Assembly (NCBI GenBank): GCA_009783885.1
Contig: WRCN01000015.1
Location: forward strand, 1-52,111
Source of the DNA: Bacteroidales bacterium
GTDB taxonomy: Bacteria > Bacteroidota > Bacteroidia > Bacteroidales > P3
Length of the DNA stretch: 52,111 bases
Reading direction: 5' to 3'
A program made the translations under genes and the position numbers. The number at the start of each line of letters is the position of its first letter. Position 1 is the first letter of the stretch. This document shows, piece after piece, positions 27,298 to 34,235 of this stretch. The notes under the pieces are model-generated. The model saw only the letters and a program-made list of their open reading frames with translations, searched no databases and had not been told where the DNA came from.

Positions 27298-27668
27298 TGG
27301 AGTTGGGCGGATTCGAACCGCCGTCCAAACAAGCAGCAAAAATGCTTTCTACACGCTTAGCTTTTGTCGGATTTTCGTTTGTGTTTTTGGTCAAAAGCCA
27401 ACCGAAACACAACTTAGTTTCAGTGATACAAATGGTTTACAGAAACCTCTAAACATTCGGATCGAGCGTTTTGATACTTCAGGCGAAATCGGTCGATCAA
27501 AGATTTTCGCGGAAGCAGCTCTAACTTAATATCTGATATTAAGCTGCGAGAGCATAGTTGTAATTGTTGCCATTTATAGGCGTGAATGTTGGGATTAACG
27601 AGGCTGGCATACAACCCTCGACGTGCTTACAAATCCACTGACCTCGCTGTCAAAACCAAAACAACCCC
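27298..27668 (-). ncRNA. ssrA: tmRNA
   Basis: Rescues stalled ribosomes by acting first as tRNA-Ala, then as mRNA. The 5' end GGGGUUG pairs with the 3' end CAACUCC (discriminator A at 27298). The T arm is GGCGG-TTCGAAT-CCGCC, and CCA is not encoded. The tag frame at 27571-27539 reads GNNYNYALAA followed by TAA, one residue longer than the shorter -NYALAA tags I recall from other Bacteroidetes. A hairpin (CTTAATATC/GATATTAAG) lies on the stop codon. It has its own promoter and terminator. It is about 371 nt long. Confidence 0.93.
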
Positions 27669-27682
27669 ATAGATTTGCACTA

Positions 27683-27738
27683 CAAAGATACGATTTTTTT
27701 TTGATATTTGCAAAATTCATTTTTTTTTTGTAACTTTG
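27683..27738. promoter_or_regulatory. Back-to-back promoters of tmRNA and tRNA-Pro
   Basis: TATCTTTG on minus (27683-27690) serves tmRNA and TAACTTTG on plus (27731-27738) serves tRNA-Pro. Their -33 boxes meet in the palindrome TTTGCAAA (27707-27714). Each -33 box is 20 bases from its own -7 box. Confidence 0.85.
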
Positions 27739-27775
27739 CAAACTCAAATTTGACATAGAGTTAAATTTTGAGCAT

Positions 27776-27850
27776 CGGGATGTAGCGCAGTCCGGCTAGC
27801 GCACCTGCTTTGGGAGCAGGGGGTCCCAGGTTCGAATCCTGGTATCCCGA
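27776..27850 (+). tRNA. tRNA-Pro (TGG)
   Basis: A 75-base cloverleaf. Acceptor CGGGATG/TATCCCG with the C1-G72 pair typical of bacterial tRNA-Pro, anticodon arm CCTGC-TTTGGGA-GCAGG with anticodon TGG, and T arm CCAGG-TTCGAAT-CCTGG. Discriminator A, with no encoded CCA. Confidence 0.97.
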
Positions 27851-27918
27851 CAATTTAAGAGAAGTAGCATTGATTATTGATGCTATTTTTTTTAGGTTCA
27901 AGATTAGAATATAATGCG

Positions 27919-27926
27919 TATCTTTG
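27919..27926 (+). promoter_or_regulatory. -7 box abutting the mltG start
   Basis: TATCTTTG with four bases (CACA) before ATG 27931. This box would give an mRNA beginning at or next to the start codon; read-through from tRNA-Pro is also possible. Confidence 0.65.
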
Positions 27927-27930
27927 CACA

Positions 27931-28956
27931 ATGAAAAAGAAAAAAAAAGGTTTAAAATACGCTTTAATCGGACTGTTTGTAACCGGCAGTTTGGTCTTAT
28001 TAGGCATGTATTTGGTGATGTTTGCACCCAATGTAAAAAAAGACGGTTTTTTATATATTCCGACAGGAAGCACCTATCAGCAGGTTCAAGACAGTTTGCA
28101 AGCGCATGATTTTCTGAAAAATTCGGCGAATTTTGATATTTGGCAACGTATAAAATCATATTATCTTTATGTGAAACCCGGTCGTTACGAACTTCGGAAA
28201 GGCATGACCAATCGGCAATTGGTAGCTATTTTGCGAAGCGGACGACAAACCCCGACTAAATTGACATTCAACAATATTCGAACTTTGGATCAATTGGCTG
28301 AAAAGGTGAGCGCTGTGATAGAAGCAGATTTTGAGAGTTTGAGACAAGCATTTTCCGATCCTGATTTTCTTGAAAAGCATCAACTTTCGGCTCACGAAGT
28401 CAAAGCTATTTTCATTCCAAACACGTATGAATTGTGGTGGAATACAAGTGCACAGCAGTTTGTAGAACGCATGCGAAGCGAACACGAAAAATTTTGGAAT
28501 GATGAACGAAGGAAAAAAGCCAAAGCTCGTAATTTAACGCCAATTCAGGTGAGTATCATTGCTTCAATTGTGGAAGAAGAAACGAAAAAAAATGATGAAA
28601 AGCCATTGGTAGCGTCGGTTTATATCAATCGCTTAAGAAAAGGCATGCCGTTGCAGGCCGATCCAACGGTGAAATATGCTATTGGCGATTTTGGTTTGAG
28701 ACGAATTTTACACGTGCATTTGAAGCACGACTCGCCTTTCAATACCTACATTTATGGAGGGTTGCCGCCAGGTCCGATTAGTTTTCCGTCAGTATCATCT
28801 TTAGATGCTGTGTTGAATTCACCTCCTACGGATTATCTGTTTTTCTGCGCCAGTTCAGATTTTTCTGGGTATCATGTGTTTGCGAAAACGTATTCCGAAC
28901 ATTTGCAAAATGCGCGAAAATATCATGATGCACTTAATAGAAATCGTATTAGATAG
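27931..28956 (+). CDS. mltG: Endolytic transglycosylase MltG
   Basis: Cuts nascent peptidoglycan strands at the inner membrane and so sets glycan length. A 341-aa protein with a lysine-rich cytoplasmic start, one membrane helix (about residues 10-32), a LysM-like region and the YceG catalytic domain with 'IASIVEEETKKNDEKP' (catalytic Glu) and 'MPLQADPTVKYAIG', ending with 'FSGYHVFAKTYSEH'. The longer upstream frame runs back through the promoter, so ATG 27931 is used. The stop overlaps the convergent rpoN stop by 8 bases. Confidence 0.92.
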   Translation: MKKKKKGLKYALIGLFVTGSLVLLGMYLVMFAPNVKKDGFLYIPTGSTYQQVQDSLQAHDFLKNSANFDIWQRIKSYYLYVKPGRYELRKGMTNRQLVAILRSGRQTPTKLTFNNIRTLDQLAEKVSAVIEADFESLRQAFSDPDFLEKHQLSAHEVKAIFIPNTYELWWNTSAQQFVERMRSEHEKFWNDERRKKAKARNLTPIQVSIIASIVEEETKKNDEKPLVASVYINRLRKGMPLQADPTVKYAIGDFGLRRILHVHLKHDSPFNTYIYGGLPPGPISFPSVSSLDAVLNSPPTDYLFFCASSDFSGYHVFAKTYSEHLQNARKYHDALNRNRIR

Positions 28957-30421
28957 ATTTCCGCAATCGAGCCACGCCAATACCCAATCCTTCGCGGTAT
29001 TTAGCCACTGTTCGACGAGCCAACGTATAACCTTTTTCGGCTAAAATTGCGGTAAGAGCATCGTCGTTCAACGGTTTGCGTTTGTCTTCATTGGCAATGA
29101 TTTCGGCGATTTGCGCTTTGATTTCGGCAGAAGTAACATCTTCGCCTTCTTCGTTGGAAATAGCGTTTGAAAATAAATCGCGTAACAAAAAAATTCCGAA
29201 TAGTGTTTGCACATATTTGCTGTTAACCACTCGTGAAATCGTTGAGACATCCAATCCGACCAAGTCTGCAACATCCTGCATCTTCATGGGTTTGAGCGTA
29301 GTAATATCACCATCTTTGAAATAATCGGGTTGTAAATTTACAATGGCTTCCATTGTACCCAAAAGCGTATGTTGACGAAGTTTGATGGCTTCGATAAATG
29401 ATTTCGCAGAATCTATTTTTTGTCGAACAAATGTAACCGCGTCTTTTTGGACTTTAGTTTTTTGCCTGCTTTCCGAATACGTTTGCAGAAGATCGGCATA
29501 ATCTCTGCTAATGCGTAATTCCGGTGCATTTCGAATGTTTAATGTAATTTCAAAGCGATCGTTTTCCGGGATTACGATAAAGTCGGGAACAATCGTTTGG
29601 CTACCGATTTTTACAGAATCACTATAAACACTTCCGGGTTTCGGATTTAATTTTGTAATTTCCTGAATGGCCAATGATAGATGTTCTTCCGAGATGTTTA
29701 AGCGTTGTAGAATTTGGTCGTAACGTTTGTTGATGAATGCATCGAACGTTCGCGACAGAATTTGTTGTGCCACCGTAGGGGCGGGTTTAAAACCCACCTC
29801 TACGTTTACCCCTACATTTTTCCGTTGTAATTGTAACAGCAAACACTCTTGTAAATTACGTGCTCCAACACCAGCCGGATCAAGGGTTTGGATTTTTTTC
29901 AAAACAGATTCAACGGTTGGTAAATCCGTAAATATATTTTGAGAAAACGCCAAATCATCAACAATAGCAGAAAGTTCCCGTTGTAAATAACCGCTTTCAT
30001 CAATGTTTCCGATGATGATTTCACCAATGGCGAGTTCCATTTCGGAGTTGGACAAAAGTCGGAACTGAGAAAGTAAATGATCTATAAAACCTAATGATTC
30101 CAAGATGGGTATGTCGCGATGAGAATCAGCAGCAGCATGGTTATTTGAGCGTAGTTTATAATCGGCTACATCGTCTTCATCCAAATAATCTCGAATATCG
30201 AAATCGTCAAAATCATTTGAATTTTCTATGTTTTCAGAGAATTCTTCTTGGCTTTCCGAGTCGGACTCTTTGCTAATTTCTTCCAAGGCAGGATTTTCTT
30301 CAAGCTCTTGTTTGATGCGCTGTTCAAGCTCTAAAGTCGGCACTTGCAACAACTTCATCAACTGAACTTGTTGAGGAGAGAGTTTTTGAAGTTGTTTGAT
30401 ATGTAGGGACTGGCGTAACAT
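28949..30421 (-). CDS. rpoN: RNA polymerase sigma-54 factor, with a repeat insert
   Basis: A 490-aa sigma-54. Region I ('LRQSLHIKQLQKLSPQQVQLMKLLQ') contacts activators, an acidic region II follows (D/E-rich, about residues 48-85), then the core-binding and HTH regions. The RpoN box 'ARRTVAKYRE' near the C-terminus reads the -24 element. ATG 30421 directly precedes region I; the upstream frame lies in the promoter. Residues about 203-216 (NVGVNVEVGFKPAP) are not family sequence and come from a Family III repeat at 29775-29815. Its enhancer-binding partners are not in the window. Confidence 0.95.
   Translation of the reverse strand: MLRQSLHIKQLQKLSPQQVQLMKLLQVPTLELEQRIKQELEENPALEEISKESDSESQEEFSENIENSNDFDDFDIRDYLDEDDVADYKLRSNNHAAADSHRDIPILESLGFIDHLLSQFRLLSNSEMELAIGEIIIGNIDESGYLQRELSAIVDDLAFSQNIFTDLPTVESVLKKIQTLDPAGVGARNLQECLLLQLQRKNVGVNVEVGFKPAPTVAQQILSRTFDAFINKRYDQILQRLNISEEHLSLAIQEITKLNPKPGSVYSDSVKIGSQTIVPDFIVIPENDRFEITLNIRNAPELRISRDYADLLQTYSESRQKTKVQKDAVTFVRQKIDSAKSFIEAIKLRQHTLLGTMEAIVNLQPDYFKDGDITTLKPMKMQDVADLVGLDVSTISRVVNSKYVQTLFGIFLLRDLFSNAISNEEGEDVTSAEIKAQIAEIIANEDKRKPLNDDALTAILAEKGYTLARRTVAKYREGLGIGVARLRKSI
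29775..29815 (+). repeat. Family III element inside rpoN
   Basis: A 29-base hairpin GTAGGGGCGGGTTTA...ACCCACCTCTAC (29775-29803) plus a trailing half-copy ending CCCCTAC. Translated on the minus strand in frame as VGVNVEVGFKPAP between two helical segments of the core-binding region. Confidence 0.8.
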
Positions 30422-30425
30422 GGTA

Positions 30426-30433
30426 CAAAGATA
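30426..30433 (-). promoter_or_regulatory. -7 box abutting the rpoN start
   Basis: TATCTTTG on the minus strand with four bases before ATG 30421, immediately downstream of the apbE terminator hairpin. Confidence 0.7.
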
Positions 30434-30435
30434 CA

Positions 30436-30466
30436 AAAAAAAACGAAACTTTGTTTCGTTTTTTTA
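30436..30466 (-). terminator. Terminator of the luxE-like/VOC/apbE operon
   Basis: A 13-base stem AAAAAAACGAAAC / GTTTCGTTTTTTT, loop of three to five bases. On the minus strand it is followed by T's that run straight into the rpoN -7 box. Confidence 0.75.
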
Positions 30467-30487
30467 GTTAACAACTATCAATTCGGT

Positions 30488-31462
30488 TCAAAAGCCCTCA
30501 CTTTTAGTAATTACAAACGCTCCATCATTTCCGGCAGAAATAAAATAGGCTTCTACGCCCGGCAATTTTTCAAGCATTTGTAAAGATTTTTCAACCCCCC
30601 AAACCATCATTGCCGTGGCAAGGGCGTCGGCACGCCAAGTTTCAGAATCTCTGACCGTAACGCTCAAAAGCGAATGTTCTACAGATTTTCCGGTTTTCGG
30701 ATCAATGGTATGCGAATGGCGTTTCCCGTCTTTTTCGTAATATTTTCGGTAGTTTCCGGACGTTGCTAAGGCCGCATTGCAAAGTTCTATAATCGTATCC
30801 ACATCACGGTCGGAATAGGCGGTTTCGGCAGGTTTTTCGATACCTATACGCCAGCAATCGCCATCAGGTTTGCGACCTTTTCCAAGTATTTCGCCACCAA
30901 TATCAATGAGATAAGTTTCGATGCCTTTTTCTTCCAAAAATTGACCTACAATATCCACTGCATAACCTTTTGCAATGGCATTGAAATCGATTTTCATGTT
31001 TGGATTTTTCTTGACTATACGATTATCAACAATCTGAATGCCTTTGTAATCCACGAATTTTAGATATTCGGCGATTTTTTCATCGGTAATTTCTTCACGT
31101 TCTTTATTCCAAAAACCATAAGCCCTAACCAAAGGTCCTACAGTGAAATCGAATGCTCCATCGGAAATTTCGCTTATTGAAACGGCTTTGTTGAAAATGT
31201 CTTGAAACATTGGACTGAGAACAATATCTTTGTTTTCATTCACCGCATTGATTTCCGATTCCGGATTGTGAAGCGACGCTATAAAAAGAAATGCTTTGAG
31301 AATGGAATCAACTTCGGATTGATAAACGTTTTCGTTTATATCGTAATACGAAACGACATAGTATGTGCCTAATGCTTCGCCTGAAAATCGAACGGGTTGA
31401 GGTTGTTTTTGCGAACAGCTGATGGCGAAAATTATGGTAAAAAAGATAAAAAATTTATTCAT
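30488..31462 (-). CDS. apbE: FAD:protein FMN transferase (ApbE), lipoprotein
   Basis: Attaches FMN covalently to threonine in flavoproteins such as NqrB/NqrC or RnfG/RnfD. At 324 aa it has a lipobox ending at C16 ('FAISC'), then 'ALGTYYVVSY', 'DFTVGPLVRAYGFW', 'IDFNAIAKGYAVD' and 'ALATSGNYRKYY', with 'HTIDPKTGKSVEHSLLSVTV' and 'ADALATAMMVWG' near the end. It lies outside the membrane, facing the periplasm. It is the last gene of a run from the LuxE-like gene; a Family III repeat separates it from the VOC gene. Confidence 0.93.
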   Translation of the reverse strand: MNKFFIFFTIIFAISCSQKQPQPVRFSGEALGTYYVVSYYDINENVYQSEVDSILKAFLFIASLHNPESEINAVNENKDIVLSPMFQDIFNKAVSISEISDGAFDFTVGPLVRAYGFWNKEREEITDEKIAEYLKFVDYKGIQIVDNRIVKKNPNMKIDFNAIAKGYAVDIVGQFLEEKGIETYLIDIGGEILGKGRKPDGDCWRIGIEKPAETAYSDRDVDTIIELCNAALATSGNYRKYYEKDGKRHSHTIDPKTGKSVEHSLLSVTVRDSETWRADALATAMMVWGVEKSLQMLEKLPGVEAYFISAGNDGAFVITKSEGF

Positions 31463-31480
31463 AATAATTTAGATTTGTAT

Positions 31481-31509
31481 GTAGGGGGAGAGGTATGCCT
31501 CGCCTCTAC
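31481..31509 (+). repeat. Family III palindrome between the VOC gene and apbE
   Basis: A 29-base unit: GTAGGGGGAGAGG, TAT centre, then CCTCGCCTCTAC. The core differs from other copies on both arms. Confidence 0.85.
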
Positions 31510-31513
31510 GATA

Positions 31514-32563
31514 TTATGCAAATTTCAACGCCTTCAACATAAAATCCGGCAAAGGCTTCAGCGGATTTCGTTTTTCGAGGTTGAGATAGATATTGAATTT
31601 TTTTAGAATGGGAATTTTGTAAGTTTCCACTAATTCGATAAGCGCTCCGTCTGGATCTTCAACATAAGCAAAACGTCCTGCAGCTTCGCCCATATCGAAT
31701 TTTTCGCCGGCAGTAGCGGAATCGACAGTAAACGGATAGCCTTGATGTTCGCAATTGGTTTTGATTTGATCCATCTTTTTCACATCGAAGCAAAGATGAA
31801 TATAGCCTAAATCTCCCCATTGACGGTCTTTATAGAGTTTTCTGCCTTCGTAGTTTTGGGCTTGCAAAAGTTCAATATAAGATGCTCCGAGTAATCGTGA
31901 AAACGGCCCCACACGCGGTTTACTGTGAGAAAGCAACACACGCCGGAATGTTTTTTGTCCGCCGACAATTCCGGAAAAGTCAGGGAAAACAGCCGTTTCG
32001 TCGTAAATGACCAAATTGTAACCCAACACATCTTTGTAAAACTTCATGGATTTTTCCATGTCGGAAACACTGATAATTGCTCCGGCTACGCCGCCTGTTT
32101 TGCTTCGTCCGCTGTTGAAGAACGGCAAACCTTCCATCACTTCAAAGATATTTCCAAACGGATCTTTGCCGAAAAAATGTAACAAACCGTCGGGTGCTTT
32201 TTCCGGCTTGCACAGGATTGTAAGATGATTTTTCAGATGGTTGTACGCACCTTGAATATCATCGGATTTGATTTTGCAAATGGCCAAACCTAAATCTCCG
32301 AGTTCGGGTGTAAACGTTGGCGGTAGTGGCGTTCGCGTGGTGTACTGCCAAATTTCCATACCACCTCCGCCTCGCAAATTCAATGCTAAAATTGCACGAC
32401 GATTTTGCGGTTGATTGTTGGTATAAGGAAGCATGAGTTTTGCCGTTCCTTCGTCGTCGAACATGCGCACGTTCATGCCAAAAGCTTGCTTGTAAAATTC
32501 GAAACCTTGTACGACGTCCGGAACGCCAATACCCATTTGTTGAATGCCTGAGATTAAGTTCAT
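31514..32563 (-). CDS. Two-domain VOC (glyoxalase-like) protein
   Basis: A 349-aa protein with two vicinal-oxygen-chelate modules: residues about 5-145 ('GIQQMGIGVPDVVQGFEFY' ... 'KDPFGNIFEVME') and about 160-315 ('GVAGAIISVSDMEKSMKFYKDVLG' ... 'YVEDPDGALIELVE'). The His/Glu pairs expected for a metal site are only partly visible, so it may be a dioxygenase-like enzyme, an isomerase or a binding protein. It starts 22 bases after the LuxE-like gene and probably acts in the same pathway. The substrate is not identifiable. Confidence 0.8.
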   Translation of the reverse strand: MNLISGIQQMGIGVPDVVQGFEFYKQAFGMNVRMFDDEGTAKLMLPYTNNQPQNRRAILALNLRGGGGMEIWQYTTRTPLPPTFTPELGDLGLAICKIKSDDIQGAYNHLKNHLTILCKPEKAPDGLLHFFGKDPFGNIFEVMEGLPFFNSGRSKTGGVAGAIISVSDMEKSMKFYKDVLGYNLVIYDETAVFPDFSGIVGGQKTFRRVLLSHSKPRVGPFSRLLGASYIELLQAQNYEGRKLYKDRQWGDLGYIHLCFDVKKMDQIKTNCEHQGYPFTVDSATAGEKFDMGEAAGRFAYVEDPDGALIELVETYKIPILKKFNIYLNLEKRNPLKPLPDFMLKALKFA

Positions 32564-32585
32564 AAAGTTGAAAAGTTTATAATGT

Positions 32586-33683
32586 TTATAATGTATGTAA
32601 TGTATGGGCGAGGCATGCCTCGCCCTCGTTTTCTATTAACATCGAACATCCCCGAACATCGGCATTTTCAATTCTTCCCAAAACTTCAAACGTGCCGTCA
32701 GAAAATGTTTTCCCAAAATCCTGTGTAGCGATAAACGGACAAGAGTTGTAATTCGCCAAATCAATCACATTGATTCCGCCTGCAACGTTATGTTTTTCTA
32801 TCCCTAACGGATTGTTCAAAGGCCTCGTAAACACTCGCATCCAAGGTGGACACGAAAATTTGTTTTCGCCTTTGGAATAGGCTTGTGAAAGCAGTTCGGT
32901 CATGCCATATTCGGAGTAAATTTTTTCAACGCCGAATGCTTTGCAAAGTCGGTTGTGAAGTTCGGTTTTGCTCAATTCTTTTCTGCGACCTTTCATGCCG
33001 CCGGTTTCGAAAACTAATGTATTTTCGAGGGGTTGGGGGAATTGTTCGGCGAAATCAAGCAAGGCGTATGAAGCACCAAAGAGAATGATGGTGCGAGGTG
33101 CAAGTTGCGAGGTGGCTTCGACTCCGCTCAGCCACCGGTCGTTGAGCGTAGTCGAAACGACCTTGTGTAGCTCTTCCAAATTATTTAAATAAAACCCACT
33201 TTGTGGAGATTTCGTCTGTTTAATCAAACTATTCATCATATAAATTAACGATGAATGTTTTTGTTCCAAATAGTTCGGCAAAAGCGCTAAAATCACGTAA
33301 TTTTCCGGGTTTCCGAAAAAATACTCAAACCCCTTTGTAAAACTTTTTTCGTAGAGGTAGAAATCGGCAACGAAATGTTTGGATGTGTTAACACCTGTTG
33401 TTCCACTACTAGCGAAGTATTGGTCGGTGTTTACATCATTAATTAAAATTTTGTGGGATTTGAAAAATTCGATGGGTAAATATGGAATTTCGGTATAATG
33501 ATTGGGGCGGGGACAAGCTCCGCCCGTACGGTTCCCGTAGGGGTAGAGTTTGCCTCTGCCCAATCCATCCACAAATTTCGCATATAGTAGATTTTTCCGC
33601 ATCTGAAAATCGAACATTTCCAAGGCGATGGTGTTAAACTCTGTTTCGGACGAAATCGAAAATATTTTTTCTAAAAATGCCAC
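32586..33683 (-). CDS. LuxE/PaaK-like acyl-protein synthetase, with three repeat segments
   Basis: A 365-aa member of the LuxE branch of adenylating enzymes, which activate an acyl group and pass it to a protein or thioester. Family blocks: 'IPYLPIEFFKSHKILI', 'ASSGTTGVNTSKHFV' (P-loop-like SSGTTG), 'IILFGASYALLDFAEQF' and 'VFETGGMKGRRKELSK'. The start GTG 33683 gives the family's N-terminus ('AFLEKIFSI'). Residues about 41-61 (rich in G, R and P) and 174-191 are translated repeats, and the last dozen residues (EGEACLAHTLHTL) also come from a palindrome. Without these the length is about 320, normal for the family. The substrate is unknown. Confidence 0.8.
   Translation of the reverse strand: MAFLEKIFSISSETEFNTIALEMFDFQMRKNLLYAKFVDGLGRGKLYPYGNRTGGACPRPNHYTEIPYLPIEFFKSHKILINDVNTDQYFASSGTTGVNTSKHFVADFYLYEKSFTKGFEYFFGNPENYVILALLPNYLEQKHSSLIYMMNSLIKQTKSPQSGFYLNNLEELHKVVSTTLNDRWLSGVEATSQLAPRTIILFGASYALLDFAEQFPQPLENTLVFETGGMKGRRKELSKTELHNRLCKAFGVEKIYSEYGMTELLSQAYSKGENKFSCPPWMRVFTRPLNNPLGIEKHNVAGGINVIDLANYNSCPFIATQDFGKTFSDGTFEVLGRIENADVRGCSMLIENEGEACLAHTLHTL
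32605..32624. repeat. Perfect 20-base palindrome at the LuxE-like 3' end
   Basis: GGGCGAGGCATGCCTCGCCC, its own reverse complement, encodes the EGEACLA segment of the LuxE-like protein. The core matches the GAGG..CCTC of the copy at 31481. Confidence 0.8.
33111..33162. repeat. Family II tandem palindromes inside the LuxE-like gene
   Basis: Two abutting 26-base units, 33111-33136 (GGTGGCTTCGACTCCGCTCA then GCCACC) and 33137-33162 (GGTCGTTGAGCGTAGTCGAA then ACGACC), each palindromic at its ends. Translated in frame. Confidence 0.85.
33503..33561. repeat. Family III double element inside the LuxE-like gene
   Basis: Two units: GGGGCGGGGACAAGCTCCGC followed by CCGTAC, and GTAGGGGTAGAGTTTGCCTC followed by TGCCC. 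On the minus strand they encode residues about 41-61 of the LuxE-like protein. Confidence 0.75.
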
Positions 33684-33702
33684 GTAATTGAGATTTTTTT
33701 TG

Positions 33703-33753
33703 TATCTTTGTAAGTTTAGATATTTTTCACAATGAATGCTTTTGCAAAGATAC
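33703..33753. promoter_or_regulatory. Face-to-face -7 boxes of the lipoprotein and LuxE-like operons
   Basis: TATCTTTG on plus (33703-33710) reads into the lipoprotein gene; TATCTTTG on minus (33746-33753) lies inside that gene's first codons and reads into the LuxE-like gene. Transcripts from both would overlap by about 20-25 bases at their 5' ends. Confidence 0.5.
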
Positions 33754-34235
33754 GCTTTTTTTTCATAATCTCGCTGGTTAGCGTGGTACTTTTTTCGTGC
33801 GATCCTAACGAAAAACTTCCACCGGAAACGATTTTGACATTTGTAAACTATCGAATCATCAACGATACGGCGATGAATTTGCAAGTGCGTTTCCAAAAGG
33901 GTAACGGTAATTTGGGTTTGAAAGATAATGAAGATGGTAATAATCTTTTTGTTAGTGTGTTTGACAAGCAACCCAACGGTGTGTTCGAACCTATGTACTT
34001 TGTAAATAACAATAGAGATACGATATATATCATCTATTCTTCCCGATTCCCGTTTTTAAACACTGATCCAAACTCTTCTGTAAGAGGGATGATTGATATC
34101 CCCATTCCTAAAGGTGATTTCGAAGAAATGCAAAAATTTAGTGAGTTGGGTTGGGTTAAATTTGAAGTTTATCTGTATGACCGCGATTTAATCCGAAGTA
34201 ACTCTGCCGTTAGCCCCGAAATCCAAATTAAATGA
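33732..34235 (+). CDS. Predicted lipoprotein coupled to mrdA
   Basis: A 167-aa protein with a signal peptide and lipobox ending at C23 ('VLFSC'). The mature part has 'VRFQKGNGNLGLKDNEDG', similar to the G-x-G-x-x-G-L-x-D repeat found in several Bacteroidetes lipoproteins, and is otherwise acidic and beta-rich. Its stop overlaps the mrdA start (ATGA), so translation is coupled and the gene is part of the elongasome transcript. It occupies the place where mreD often precedes mrdA, but it has no membrane helices beyond the signal peptide. The role is unknown; a periplasmic partner of PBP2/RodA is possible. Confidence 0.75.
   Translation: MNAFAKIRFFFIISLVSVVLFSCDPNEKLPPETILTFVNYRIINDTAMNLQVRFQKGNGNLGLKDNEDGNNLFVSVFDKQPNGVFEPMYFVNNNRDTIYIIYSSRFPFLNTDPNSSVRGMIDIPIPKGDFEEMQKFSELGWVKFEVYLYDRDLIRSNSAVSPEIQIK

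Noticed and set aside
27241..27850. CRISPR array or attachment site beside the tmRNA and tRNA
   Set aside because: tmRNA and tRNA genes are common integration sites, but no integrase, direct-repeat copy of their 3' ends or regularly spaced repeats is present.
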